The notes under the pieces: model-generated
What the model was told of the DNA's origin: nothing
Seen by the model: only the letters and a program-made list of their open reading frames with translations
The model's database searches: none
In this document: one piece after another, positions 34,275 to 44,200 of the stretch
Layout of the letters: each line of letters begins with the position of its first letter
How positions within the stretch are numbered: position 1 is the first letter of the stretch
Source: Flavobacterium rhamnosiphilum
Lineage (GTDB): Bacteria > Bacteroidota > Bacteroidia > Flavobacteriales > Flavobacteriaceae
Reading direction: 5' to 3'
DNA: 64,000 nt
NCBI RefSeq assembly: GCF_004349195.1
Contig: NZ_SMLG01000001.1
Span: forward strand, 620,001-684,000
Program-made: the position numbers and the translations under genes

Positions 34275-35297
34275 ATGAATGAAAATTTAGACCCAACATC
34301 AAACGGTTACAATTCGGAAGAACTTGATCTTGAAAAAAAATTAAGACCGCTTTCTTTTGATGATTTTGCGGGGCAAGACCAAATATTAGAGAACCTGAAA
34401 GTTTTTGTCCAAGCTGCAAATCAACGAAATGAAGCACTTGACCATACGCTGTTTCACGGCCCTCCCGGTCTAGGAAAAACAACCTTAGCTAATATTCTTG
34501 CTAATGAATTACAAGTTGGCATCAAAATTACTTCTGGTCCAGTTTTAGACAAACCCGGAGATTTAGCAGGTTTATTGACTAATCTGGAAGAAAGGGACGT
34601 TTTGTTTATTGATGAAATTCATCGTTTGAGTCCTATAGTGGAAGAATATTTATATTCTGCAATGGAGGATTTCAAAATTGATATCATGATTGAATCAGGA
34701 CCAAATGCAAGAACAGTTCAAATCAATCTAAATCCATTCACATTAATTGGAGCCACCACGCGTTCCGGTTTATTGACCGCTCCTATGAGAGCTCGTTTTG
34801 GAATATCTTCCCGTTTACAATATTATACCACAGAGTTGCTCACCACAATCGTGGAAAGAAGTGCTGCTATATTTAAAATGCCAATATCAATGGAAGCAGC
34901 CATAGAAATTGCAGGTAGAAGCCGCGGAACACCACGTATCGCTAACGCATTGTTGCGTCGTGTGCGTGATTTTGCCCAGATAAAAGGGAATGGCACAATT
35001 GACATAGAAATTGCTCGTTACGCCTTAAAAGCGCTTAATGTTGATGCGCATGGTCTGGACGAAATGGACAATAAAATTCTAATCACAATTATCGATAAAT
35101 TTAAAGGTGGACCGGTTGGGTTAACTACTTTGGCAACAGCCGTATCCGAAAGCAGCGAAACAATCGAGGAAGTCTATGAGCCTTTTTTGATACAGGAAGG
35201 ATTTATCATGAGAACGCCACGAGGCAGGGAAGTCACTGATAAAGCCTATAAGCATTTAGGGAAAATAAATACAAACATTCAAGGCGGACTTTTCTAA
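34275..35297 (+). CDS. ruvB: Holliday junction branch migration helicase RuvB
   Basis: About 340 residues, starting [11 protein letters not shown]. An AAA+ motor: Walker [12 protein letters not shown], Walker [10 protein letters not shown], sensor 1 GATTRSGLL, arginine finger region APMRARFGI, and the C-terminal winged helix with [11 protein letters not shown] and [13 protein letters not shown]. It drives RuvA-bound Holliday junctions. A longer frame starts at 34254 but would begin before the promoter element; the ATG at 34275 is chosen. The partner ruvA is 5 kb away, next to sprA. Confidence 0.97.
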   Translation: MNENLDPTSNGYNSEELDLEKKLRPLSFDDFAGQDQILENLKVFVQAANQRNEALDHTLFHGPPGLGKTTLANILANELQVGIKITSGPVLDKPGDLAGLLTNLEERDVLFIDEIHRLSPIVEEYLYSAMEDFKIDIMIESGPNARTVQINLNPFTLIGATTRSGLLTAPMRARFGISSRLQYYTTELLTTIVERSAAIFKMPISMEAAIEIAGRSRGTPRIANALLRRVRDFAQIKGNGTIDIEIARYALKALNVDAHGLDEMDNKILITIIDKFKGGPVGLTTLATAVSESSETIEEVYEPFLIQEGFIMRTPRGREVTDKAYKHLGKINTNIQGGLF

Positions 35298-35387
35298 TTT
35301 ATTAGGAATATTAAAAGTTAGGAAGTTAGCATAAATTTCAGAAGACCTAATAAAAACAAATCATAATTTAAAATAGAAAGTAATCAA

Positions 35388-35636
35388 ATGAAAACAAAGA
35401 GATTAACAGATCTGACAGAACAAGAATTAATTATTGAGCAAAAGAAGAGAAAAAGTATTAGCACTTCATATTCTTTTATTATGGGAATGATGATTGGAAT
35501 TACAGTTTATGGTTTTATAAAAAATGGCCTTTCATTTTTTTCCTTATTGCCAATAATATTTTTGCCAATTTTTATAATGAATTGGAATAACTACAAAGAA
35601 GTAAAAAATGAAATCAAATCCCGGAATATAACATAA
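35388..35636 (+). CDS. Small membrane protein of unknown function
   Basis: An 82-residue protein: a polar start (MKTKRLTDLTEQELI) with Lys/Arg-rich KKRKS, two hydrophobic segments (about 26-44 and 47-63) joined by a short loop, and a basic tail. No family is recognised. It ends 1 nt before the ATG of the DUF3667 gene, so the two are co-transcribed. Confidence 0.7.
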   Translation: MKTKRLTDLTEQELIIEQKKRKSISTSYSFIMGMMIGITVYGFIKNGLSFFSLLPIIFLPIFIMNWNNYKEVKNEIKSRNIT

Positions 35637-35637
35637 A

Positions 35638-36378
35638 ATGTCTGAAAACTGTTTAAACTGTGTAAATCAAATAACAAGTAATTTTTGTGCTCAGTGCGGT
35701 CAAAAAGCAAGTGTTCATAGATATTCTATCAAACATTTTATTGAGCACGATTTAATTCATGGAATTTGGCACATTGACAATGGGATTTTTTTTACAATTA
35801 AAGAATTATTTACACGTCCAGGTCATAGTATAAGAGAATATATTAATGGAAAAAGAGTAGGATATTTTAATTTTGTAACATTGTTGGTCATTACTATTGG
35901 TATTTCCCATTTTTTAGGTGAATTTTCCCAAGTGAAAATTTCTGATTTATTGCCCGAAAGTAGCAAAGCTGCAATGAATGAATTTCAAGAATTTACACAG
36001 AAAAATCCTAAATCTACTTTACTTTTAACCATTCCTTTGTACTCTATTTTCAGTTTTCTATGGTTTAGAAATTCGAAACTCAATCTGACCGAACATTTTG
36101 TTTTAAATTCTTATAAAACTGTTGCAGAATCATTAATTGCTTTACTATTTACAATAACGACCATTTTCTATACCAATATTAAAGGGTTGACTACAATTTA
36201 TAGTATTATTGGTCTATTCACGTTAGTTTATGCGTTTTATTTTTATAAACAATTTTTTTCAGATTATGGTTATTCAAAAAAATCATTGATTATAAGAAGT
36301 GTAGGTGTTGTGTTTTCTTACATATTATTATCGATATTTGTGGGAGTAATTATGGGGATTATGAAATATGGAAAATAA
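35638..36378 (+). CDS. DUF3667 family membrane protein
   Basis: A 246-residue protein. The N-terminus is a small zinc ribbon-like motif (CLNCVNQITSNFCAQCGQK, two CXXC pairs), then the family-typical IKHFIEHDLIHGIWHIDNG and LFTRPGHSIREYINGKR, then about five hydrophobic segments. The family is common in Flavobacteriaceae. Function is unknown. It is co-transcribed with the preceding small membrane protein. A palindromic repeat starts 14 nt after its stop. Confidence 0.85.
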   Translation: MSENCLNCVNQITSNFCAQCGQKASVHRYSIKHFIEHDLIHGIWHIDNGIFFTIKELFTRPGHSIREYINGKRVGYFNFVTLLVITIGISHFLGEFSQVKISDLLPESSKAAMNEFQEFTQKNPKSTLLLTIPLYSIFSFLWFRNSKLNLTEHFVLNSYKTVAESLIALLFTITTIFYTNIKGLTTIYSIIGLFTLVYAFYFYKQFFSDYGYSKKSLIIRSVGVVFSYILLSIFVGVIMGIMKYGK

Positions 36379-36384
36379 AGAAAC

Positions 36385-36510
36385 GTATGCTAACAGCCAT
36401 TTTGAGCTAGCTGGAATTTAGTGGAATTATCGTTTCGTTTCAAGTTTCGTTAAGCCGACAACTGAAAGGTTAGGATATTCAGCCATCTCAAAGTGGCGAA
36501 TCGTTAAGTG
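36385..36510. repeat. attC-like imperfect palindromic repeat, copy 2
   Basis: It is homologous to the element at 20936-21067; both share AACAGC, TTTTGA, TTTAGTGGAATT, CGTTTCG, TGAAAGGTTA and CCATCTCAAAG in the same order and spacing. Here GCCATTTTGAG pairs with CTCAAAGTGGC. The 3' end has GTTAAGT, a full match to GTTRRRY. It sits between a DUF3667 gene and queG. Confidence 0.7.
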
Positions 36511-36572
36511 TGCAACTCATAACCCATAACTCCTAACGCCTAACGCATAACCTTTAACTCCTAACGCATCAA
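36510..36572. repeat. Degenerate 7-mer tandem repeat (consensus about NNNNAAC)
   Basis: A run of about eight units such as CTCATAA, CCCATAA, CTCCTAA, CGCCTAA, CGCATAA and CCTTTAA, each followed by a C, gives a strict 7-nt period with AAC at the end of each unit. It begins where the palindromic repeat ends and runs up to the queG coding region. Confidence 0.6.
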
Positions 36573-37488
36573 CAATAAATTAAAATACACACAATTTATC
36601 AAATCCGAAGCGCAACGTCTCGGCTTCTTATCTTGTGGAATATCCAAAGCTGGTTTCTTGGAACAAGAAGCGCCACGTTTAGAAAACTGGTTGAAGAACA
36701 ACAGAAACGGTCAAATGTCCTATATGGAAAACCATTTTGACAAGCGCCTAAATCCAACTTTACTGGTCGATGATGCTAAAAGTGTCGTTTCGCTGTTGCT
36801 AAATTATTATCCTGAAGAACTACAAAATCAGGATTCTTATAAAATTTCAAAATATGCTTACGGGCAGGATTATCATTTTGTAATTAAAGAAAAACTTAAA
36901 GAATTTTTATTCTCCATTCAATCAACAATCGGAGAAGTTTCTGGACGTGCTTTTGTAGACTCCGCACCAGTGCTCGATAAAGCTTGGGCTGCCAAAAGTG
37001 GTTTAGGTTGGATAGGGAAAAACAGTAATTTACTGACACAAAAAGTAGGTTCTTTTTACTTTATTGCGGAACTCATTATTGATTTAGATTTAGACTACGA
37101 CAATCCTACAACGGATCATTGTGGAACTTGTACCGCTTGCATTGACGCTTGTCCTACGGAGGCAATAGTTGCGCCTTATGTGGTTGACGGCAGCAAATGC
37201 ATTTCCTATTTCACGATTGAATTAAAAGAAAATATTCCTCAAGAAATGAAAGGTAAGTTTGATGATTGGGCTTTTGGTTGTGATGTATGTCAGGATGTGT
37301 GTCCTTGGAATAAGTTTTCAAAAGCGCACAATGAACCTTTATTTAACACAAATTCGGCATTACTCTCCATGTCCAAAAAGGACTGGATAGAAATAACCGA
37401 AGAAACATTTAGGGCCGTATTTAAAAATTCGCCATTAAAAAGAGCAAAGTTTCAGGGGATAAAAAGGAATGTTGATTTTCTGGAATAA
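36568..37488 (+). CDS. queG: Epoxyqueuosine reductase QueG, start codon unusual or lost
   Basis: The protein makes queuosine in tRNA by reducing epoxyqueuosine with a cobalamin and two 4Fe-4S clusters. Motifs: [21 protein letters not shown] (cobalamin-binding region), [18 protein letters not shown] and [11 protein letters not shown] (Cys motifs). The N-terminal sequence [19 protein letters not shown], well conserved in the family, is intact in frame from about 36583, but between the in-frame stop at 36562 and 36657 there is no ATG, GTG or TTG. The first candidate TTG is at 36658, inside a conserved stretch. The stated start is an ATC at 36568 where an ATG would be expected. Translation may be weak, start at a rare codon, or have been lost. 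Confidence 0.75.
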   Translation: MNNKLKYTQFIKSEAQRLGFLSCGISKAGFLEQEAPRLENWLKNNRNGQMSYMENHFDKRLNPTLLVDDAKSVVSLLLNYYPEELQNQDSYKISKYAYGQDYHFVIKEKLKEFLFSIQSTIGEVSGRAFVDSAPVLDKAWAAKSGLGWIGKNSNLLTQKVGSFYFIAELIIDLDLDYDNPTTDHCGTCTACIDACPTEAIVAPYVVDGSKCISYFTIELKENIPQEMKGKFDDWAFGCDVCQDVCPWNKFSKAHNEPLFNTNSALLSMSKKDWIEITEETFRAVFKNSPLKRAKFQGIKRNVDFLE

Positions 37489-37614
37489 CTTTAAAATTCA
37501 AAGCAAAATTGAGAGAATTGATTTCTTCTGATGATATATTTTAGTGCTGAAAAATATTTTTGTTATTTGAATGTATATTTTTTTTAACTTTATAACTCAC
37601 TAAATGAATCAATT

Positions 37615-38049
37615 ATGACGGTTAATCAAATTTTAAGCACTAAAGGAAAGGAAGTTCATTCAATACTTTCTACTATCACTGTATATGAAGCTTTGAAAGT
37701 GATGGGAGAAAAAAATGTTGGAGCAGTTTTAATAATTGAAGATAATGTTTTGAAAGGTATTTTATCTGAAAGAGATTATGCTCGAAAAATTGTTTTGAAA
37801 AACAAATCTTCAAAGGAAACTTTCGTTCATGAAATCATGGAAAAAGATGTGGTTACAGTAAAGCCATCGGATAATATTGACTATTGTATGGAATTAATGA
37901 CCGCAAAAAGAATAAGACATTTGCCAGTTTCAGAACATGATGTGATTATAGGTATTGTCTCTATAGGCGATGTGGTAAAAGCGATAATCGAACTTCAAAA
38001 AAATACCATTCAATATTTGGATTCTTATATCAGCGGAAGCAAGGCATAA
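37615..38049 (+). CDS. Protein of two CBS domains
   Basis: A 144-residue stand-alone Bateman module: two CBS domains (about 8-65 and 75-135) with the second-domain motifs IKHLPVSEHDVIIGIVSIGD-like (actual: RIRHLPVSEHD, then IGIVSIGDVVKAI). Such modules bind adenine nucleotides and act as energy sensors; the target here is unknown. It stands alone, with a terminator behind it. Confidence 0.9.
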   Translation: MTVNQILSTKGKEVHSILSTITVYEALKVMGEKNVGAVLIIEDNVLKGILSERDYARKIVLKNKSSKETFVHEIMEKDVVTVKPSDNIDYCMELMTAKRIRHLPVSEHDVIIGIVSIGDVVKAIIELQKNTIQYLDSYISGSKA

Positions 38050-38075
38050 ATTCAAAATTTAAATTAAGTATATAA

Positions 38076-38107
38076 ATAGCTGCAAAATTAATGCAGCTAT
38101 TTTTTTT
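38076..38107 (+). terminator. Terminator after the CBS gene
   Basis: ATAGCTGCA and TGCAGCTAT form a 9-bp stem with a 7-nt loop followed by eight T, 27 nt after the stop. Confidence 0.9.
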
Positions 38108-38177
38108 ATATAAATTAGGGAGGGACGATTTTTTGTAAAAGAATAGGGTAAATGCTGACTTTTTAAATCAAGTCTTC

Positions 38178-38185
38178 TATCTTTG
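38178..38185 (+). promoter_or_regulatory. maeB -7 element
   Basis: TATCTTTG matches TAnnTTTG, 25 nt before the ATG. The -33 position shows CTG at 20 nt spacing, so the match is partial. Confidence 0.55.
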
Positions 38186-38210
38186 CAGACTAGAATAAAA
38201 TCTAAAAACA

Positions 38211-40499
38211 ATGGACAAAAATAGCAAAAGAAGAGAAGCATTATTATACCACGCAAAGCCAACTCCCGGTAAAATTCAAGTAGTTCCCACTAAGAAATAT
38301 GCAACACAAAGAGATTTATCTTTAGCATATTCTCCCGGTGTAGCTGAGCCGTGTTTAGAAATCGCGAAAGACGTAAATAACGTTTATAAATATACCGCAA
38401 AAGGAAATTTAGTTGCCGTAATTACAAATGGAACTGCAGTCTTAGGATTGGGTGACATTGGTCCGGAAGCATCAAAACCAGTAATGGAAGGTAAAGGATT
38501 ATTGTTTAAAATTTTTGCTGATATTGATGTGTTTGACATTGAAATTGGAACAAAAGATATTGAAGAATTCATTCAAACAGTCAAAAATATAGCACCAACC
38601 TTTGGAGGTATTAATCTGGAAGATATTAAAGCGCCGGAGTCTTTTGAAATTGAAAGACGATTGGTCGAAGAGTTGAATATTCCTGTGATGCACGATGATC
38701 AGCACGGTACAGCCATCATATCATCTGCGGCATTGTTGAATGCTTTGGAATTAGCAGGTAAAAAAGCGGAAGATGTAAAAATGGTCGTTTCAGGAGCAGG
38801 TTCTGCGGCGCTTGCATGTGCTAATTTATATGTTTTATTGGGTGTGAAATTAGAAAATATTTTGATGTTTAATAGTAAAGGCGTTTTGACAAAAGACAAT
38901 CCGTCACTATCAGTTTTACAACAAAAATATGCCCAAGACATAAAACCGATAAGTCTTGAAGAAGCATTAGTTGGTGCAGATCTTTTTTTAGGATTGTCAT
39001 CAGGTGATATCATGACTCCAAAAATGTTGCTTGGAATGGCCGAAAATCCTATCGTTTTTGCGATGGCAAATCCAGATCCGGAAATAGATTATAACCTTGC
39101 TGTTGCCACACGTAAAGATATTATAATGGCAACAGGACGTTCTGATTTTCCTAATCAGGTGAATAATGTTCTTGGATTTCCTTATATTTTTAGAGGCGCA
39201 TTAGATGTTCGTGCTACCAAAATAAATGAGGAGATGAAAATGGCGGCTGTAAGAGCGCTTGCTGCATTAGCAAAAGAATCGGTTCCGGAACAAGTGAATA
39301 TTGCTTACGGAGCTACTAAATTGGTTTTTGGAAAAGAATATATTATTCCTTCTCCGTTCGATCCTAGATTGATAACTGTTGTTGCACCAGCTGTTGCAAA
39401 AGCAGCTATGGATTCCGGAGTAGCATTAAACCCTATAACCGATTGGGCAAAGTATGAAGAAGAGCTTTTAGATCGTTTAGGGAATGATAATAAAATGGTT
39501 CGATTGATCGCTAATAGAGCTAAAATGGATCCTAAAAAAATTGTTTTTGCTGAGGCAGACCATTTAGATGTCCTTAAAGCAGCACAAATTGTATTAGAAG
39601 AAGGGATCGGTTTTCCAATTTTATTGGGAAACAAAGAAACTATTTTAGAATTAAAAGAAGAACTAGGCTTTTATGCTGATGTTCAGATTATAGATCCAAA
39701 AATTAAAGAAGAGGAAGCTAGAAGAAACAAGTTTGCCACAACGTATTGGACATCCAGACAAAGAAGAGGGATTTCATTATTGGATGCTCAGAAGTTAATG
39801 CGTGAAAGAAATTATTTCGCGGCCATGATGGTCAATGAAGGAGAAGCAGATGCATTAGTAACGGGATACTCCAGAAGTTATCCATCGGTAGTAAAACCTA
39901 TATTACAGCTTATCGAAAAAGCACCTGGCGCTTCTCTAGTTGCCACTACAAATATGATGATGACGGCTCGTGGGCCAATGTTTTTGTCGGATACCGCAAT
40001 AAACATTAATCCATCTGCAGATGATTTAGCTAAAATTGCCATCATGACTGCAAAAACAGCCAGAATGTTTGGAGTAGAGCCGGTAATTGCGATGATATCC
40101 TATTCGAATTTTGGGTCTTCAACGAATGAAAGCGCATCAAAAGTGAGAGAAGCTGTTGCTTATTTGCATAATAATCATCCTGAGATGATTATTGATGGTG
40201 AACTTCAAGCAGATTTTGCATTGAACCCTGAAATGTTAAAAGAAAAATTCCCTTTTTCTAAGTTAGCTGGAAAGAAAGTAAATACCTTGATTTTTCCTAA
40301 TCTGGAATCGGCTAATATTACCTATAAATTATTGAAAGAATTGAATAAGGTAGACTCAATAGGACCTATTATGTTAGGAATGGGAAAACCGGTTCACATA
40401 TTTCAATTAGGCGCAAGTGTTGAGGAAATGGTCAATATGGCTGCAATTGCGGTCATTGATGCGCAGGAGAAAGGAAAGAAAAAAGCAAATTTAATTTAG
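38211..40499 (+). CDS. maeB: NADP-dependent malic enzyme, multimodular MaeB
   Basis: A 762-residue enzyme converting malate to pyruvate and CO2 with NADP reduction. The malic enzyme domain (1-about 410) has [42 protein letters not shown] and [15 protein letters not shown]. The C-terminal 340 residues are a phosphotransacetylase-like domain ([37 protein letters not shown]) that in MaeB is regulatory, not catalytic, and mediates acetyl-CoA control. The length is normal for MaeB. Confidence 0.95.
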   Translation: MDKNSKRREALLYHAKPTPGKIQVVPTKKYATQRDLSLAYSPGVAEPCLEIAKDVNNVYKYTAKGNLVAVITNGTAVLGLGDIGPEASKPVMEGKGLLFKIFADIDVFDIEIGTKDIEEFIQTVKNIAPTFGGINLEDIKAPESFEIERRLVEELNIPVMHDDQHGTAIISSAALLNALELAGKKAEDVKMVVSGAGSAALACANLYVLLGVKLENILMFNSKGVLTKDNPSLSVLQQKYAQDIKPISLEEALVGADLFLGLSSGDIMTPKMLLGMAENPIVFAMANPDPEIDYNLAVATRKDIIMATGRSDFPNQVNNVLGFPYIFRGALDVRATKINEEMKMAAVRALAALAKESVPEQVNIAYGATKLVFGKEYIIPSPFDPRLITVVAPAVAKAAMDSGVALNPITDWAKYEEELLDRLGNDNKMVRLIANRAKMDPKKIVFAEADHLDVLKAAQIVLEEGIGFPILLGNKETILELKEELGFYADVQIIDPKIKEEEARRNKFATTYWTSRQRRGISLLDAQKLMRERNYFAAMMVNEGEADALVTGYSRSYPSVVKPILQLIEKAPGASLVATTNMMMTARGPMFLSDTAININPSADDLAKIAIMTAKTARMFGVEPVIAMISYSNFGSSTNESASKVREAVAYLHNNHPEMIIDGELQADFALNPEMLKEKFPFSKLAGKKVNTLIFPNLESANITYKLLKELNKVDSIGPIMLGMGKPVHIFQLGASVEEMVNMAAIAVIDAQEKGKKKANLI

Positions 40500-40567
40500 T
40501 TTAATAATTTGTAAATTATTAGCGAAGTTAAATTGATGAATATGATAAAATTATGTGCTATTTTTAT

Positions 40568-40575
40568 TATATTTG
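40568..40575 (+). promoter_or_regulatory. ruvA -7 element
   Basis: TATATTTG matches TAnnTTTG, 19 nt before the ruvA ATG. No TTG is seen at the proper spacing. Confidence 0.5.
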
Positions 40576-40594
40576 ATGATATATTTAAGAATTA

Positions 40595-41176
40595 ATGATA
40601 GCACATTTACAAGGAAAATTAGTAGAGAAATCGCCCACGCAAATAATTATTGATTGTGGAGGAGTTGGTTATCATGTAAATATTTCTTTACATACTTATT
40701 CTTTGCTTCCAAATACGGATTTTATAAAAGTATATACGCATCTTCAAATAAAAGAGGATGCGCATACACTTTTTGGTTTTGTGGAAAAGTCAGAAAGAGA
40801 GATTTTTAAAATGTTGTTATCAGTCTCCGGAATAGGAGCGAGTATAGCAAGAACGATGCTTTCTTCATTAGACCCAAAACAAATTACTAATGCAATAGCA
40901 TCTGGTGATGTGGTAACCATTCAATCTATAAAAGGGATAGGGAGCAAAACAGCGCAAAGAGTAATACTGGATTTGAAAGATAAGGTATTAAAATTGTATG
41001 ATTTAGATGAAGTTTCTATGTCACAAAGCAATACAAATCGAGATGAGGCGTTATCAGCTTTGGAAGTTTTGGGATTTTTACGAAAATCTTCAGAAAGAGT
41101 TGTAGAAAAGATTGTCAAAGAAGACCCAGAGGCTTCAGTGGAATCAATCATCAAGAAAGCTTTAAAAAACTTATAG
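40595..41176 (+). CDS. ruvA: Holliday junction DNA helicase subunit RuvA
   Basis: A 193-residue protein of normal length. The N-terminal OB fold (IAHLQGKLVEKSPTQIIID) is followed by two helix-hairpin-helix motifs (LSVSGIGASIARTML and IKGIGSKTAQRVILDL) that hold the four-way junction, and a C-terminal RuvB-binding domain (DEALSALEVLGF). It is followed after 24 nt by sprA; this order is common in Bacteroidota and suggests one transcript. Confidence 0.97.
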   Translation: MIAHLQGKLVEKSPTQIIIDCGGVGYHVNISLHTYSLLPNTDFIKVYTHLQIKEDAHTLFGFVEKSEREIFKMLLSVSGIGASIARTMLSSLDPKQITNAIASGDVVTIQSIKGIGSKTAQRVILDLKDKVLKLYDLDEVSMSQSNTNRDEALSALEVLGFLRKSSERVVEKIVKEDPEASVESIIKKALKNL

Positions 41177-41200
41177 AGGTATTCAAGTAACACGAGTTGT

Positions 41201-44200
41201 ATGCATAAAATTTGTATTTTTTTGCTTGTATTATTCTGTGGTTTTGCATCGCAAGCCCAAGTAAATCAAGCGGCTCAGGATACCGTTAAAACTGGATTTT
41301 CTACCGGAAAAGTCCAGTTAAAAAATCCAAAGAGTATTCTCTCAGCCTATACCTATGATCCAATTACAGATAGGTATATCTACACTAATTCTGTTGATGG
41401 ATTCTCTATCAATTATCCCATTATATTAACGCCAAAAGAATATGAAAAGTTGGTTTTGAAAGAATCAATGCGCGATTATTTCAAAAAAAAGGGGGATGCT
41501 ATTGATGGGAAAAAAGAAGGCAGTGAAGAAGCAAAAAAAGACTTATTGCCAAGATATTATGTGAAATCAGGGCTTTTTGAATCTATTTTTGGAAGTAATA
41601 CCATTGATGTAAAACCGACCGGATCTATAGAAATTGATTTAGGAATGCGGTATACAAAACAAGACAATCCCTCTTTTTCGCCCAGAAACAGGTCGAATCT
41701 TTCTTTCGATTTCGATCAAAGAATAAGTATGAGCTTGATGGGTAAAGTAGGAACGCGACTCAGTGTAAATGCTAATTACGATACGCAATCAACATTTGCT
41801 TTTCAAAACTTAATGAAGTTGGAATATGCACCTTCAGAAGACGATATTATCCAAAAAATAGAAGTTGGAAATGTAAGCATGCCCTTGAATAGTTCTTTGA
41901 TTCGAGGAGCGCAAAGTTTATTTGGTGTAAAAACACAATTGCAATTTGGAAAAACGACCATTACCGGAGTTTTTTCAGAGCAAAAATCACAAACGAAAAG
42001 TTTAATTGCTCAAGGTGGAGGGACAATTCAGGATTTTGACATGTTTGCATTGGATTATGATAATGACAGACACTTTTTCTTATCCCAATATTTTAGAAAT
42101 AGATACGATAAATCATTAAAAAACTATCCTTTTATAGACAGTAGAGTTCAAATTACCCGACTGGAGATTTGGGTGACCAACAAACAAAACAGATTGAATG
42201 TTGGTATCGGAAACACTAACAATAGTAACAATTTAAGAAATATTATTGCACTTCAGGATTTAGGGGAAGCGCAATTTACTGGAATACCAGATGATGAAGT
42301 TGTGGTTATAAATCCTTCGACAGGATTTTTTAATACAGTTCCAGTTGATTCCCCAACAGAGAATAGTAATAATAAATATGATCCTAAATTTATTGGACAG
42401 TCAGGTTCTTTTTTAACACAAAATATTAGGGAAATTGTTACTGCAAAATCAGGTTTTCTAAGGAATAATGATGGTGATAGTACTAATGATGCTTTTGAAG
42501 GAAGTGACTATTCTAAATTAGAAAATGCTCGAAAGCTAAATCCAAATGAATATACCTATAACCCACAATTAGGGTATATTTCATTACAACAGAGACTGGC
42601 TAATGACGAAGTTTTGGCGGTTGCCTACCAATATACAATCGGAGATCAAGTGTATCAAGTGGGTGAATTTGGAAATGACGGGGTAGATGCAACTGTGGTA
42701 ACGGGTACTAGTCCTTCAAATCAAGCCATTATTTCTCAAAGTTTGATTTTGAAAATGCTGAAAAGTAATTTGACCAATGTTAAAAACCCTGTTTGGAACT
42801 TGATGATGAAAAACATCTATCAAATTCCGGGTGCTTATCAAGTAAAACAAGAAGATTTTAGATTTAACATTCTTTACACGGATCCATCGCCTTTAAATTA
42901 TATTACTGAAGTTCCGGGAAGTCCTTTTCCGCCGAATCCATTGCCTCAAAATGAAGTTGCCGAAACGCCTTTGTTGAAAGTGTTTAACTTGGATAAATTA
43001 AATTATAACAATGATCCTCAAGCTGGAGGCGATGGTTTTTTTGATTTTATTCCGGGCTTAACGATGGATGCCCAATACGGAAGAATCATTTTTACTACTA
43101 AAGAACCATTTGGAGAATTATTGTTTTCTAAATTATCAAATGGAGGTGAAAATTATAACAATGTTAATTCTTATAATGAAAACCAAAAGAAATACGTGTT
43201 TCGTAGTATGTATCGAAATACACAATCTGGAGCTTTACAGGACAGTGATAAAAATAAATTTTTATTAAGAGGAAAATATAAATCATCTGGTGGAGACGGA
43301 ATACCAATTGGGGCTTTAAATGTGCCGCAAGGTTCTGTTGTGGTTACTGCTGCAGGTAGAGTTTTAGTGGAAGGAATTGATTACAGTGTAAATTACCAAT
43401 TAGGAAGAGTACAGATTTTAGATCCGTCACTTCTAGCCTCCAATACACCTATTGAAGTGTCTTTAGAAAACAATTCCGTTTTTGGTTTGCAGACCAGAAG
43501 GTTTATGGGCGTAAATGTGGAACATAAAATTTCCGATAATTTTTTGGTTGGAGGGACTTTTCTTAAAATGACCGAAAGACCATTTACTCAAAAATCCAGC
43601 TTTGGTCAGGAATCAGTTAACAATACTATTTTTGGATTCAATACTAATTTTTCAACTGAAGTTCCTTTCTTGACTCGATTGGTGAATAAGTTGCCAAATG
43701 TTGATACCGATGTGCCTTCTAATCTTTCCGTAAGAGGTGAAGTTGCTTTTTTGAGACCAGATTCTCCAAAAGCGGATCAATTTCAGGGGGAGTCTACCAT
43801 TTATGTAGATGATTTTGAAGGTTCCCAATCGACCATTGATATGCGTTCTCCGTATGCTTGGAGTCTGGCATCAACACCGGAAAGAAACGCCATGAGTACG
43901 TATGATTTCAACGCCGATGCCAATGATTTAAGTTATGGGTTTAAAAGAGCCAAATTAGCTTGGTATTCAATTGACCCTATATTTTATACTCAAAAGCCAG
44001 CAGGAATTTCAAATGAAGATTTGTCGTTCAACAATACCAGAAGAATTTTCAGTGAGGAATTGTATCCTTTGACGGATATTGCTCAAGGGCAATCACAAGT
44101 CGTTAATACATTAGATTTAAGTTATTATCCTTCTGATAGAGGACCCTATAATAACAATTCAAATTCAGCTGCAAATCCAAGTGATAATTTTGGGGGAATT

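Noticed and set aside
36500..36572. CRISPR array
   Set aside because: The repeat unit is only 7 nt with no spacers of constant length and no cas genes nearby.
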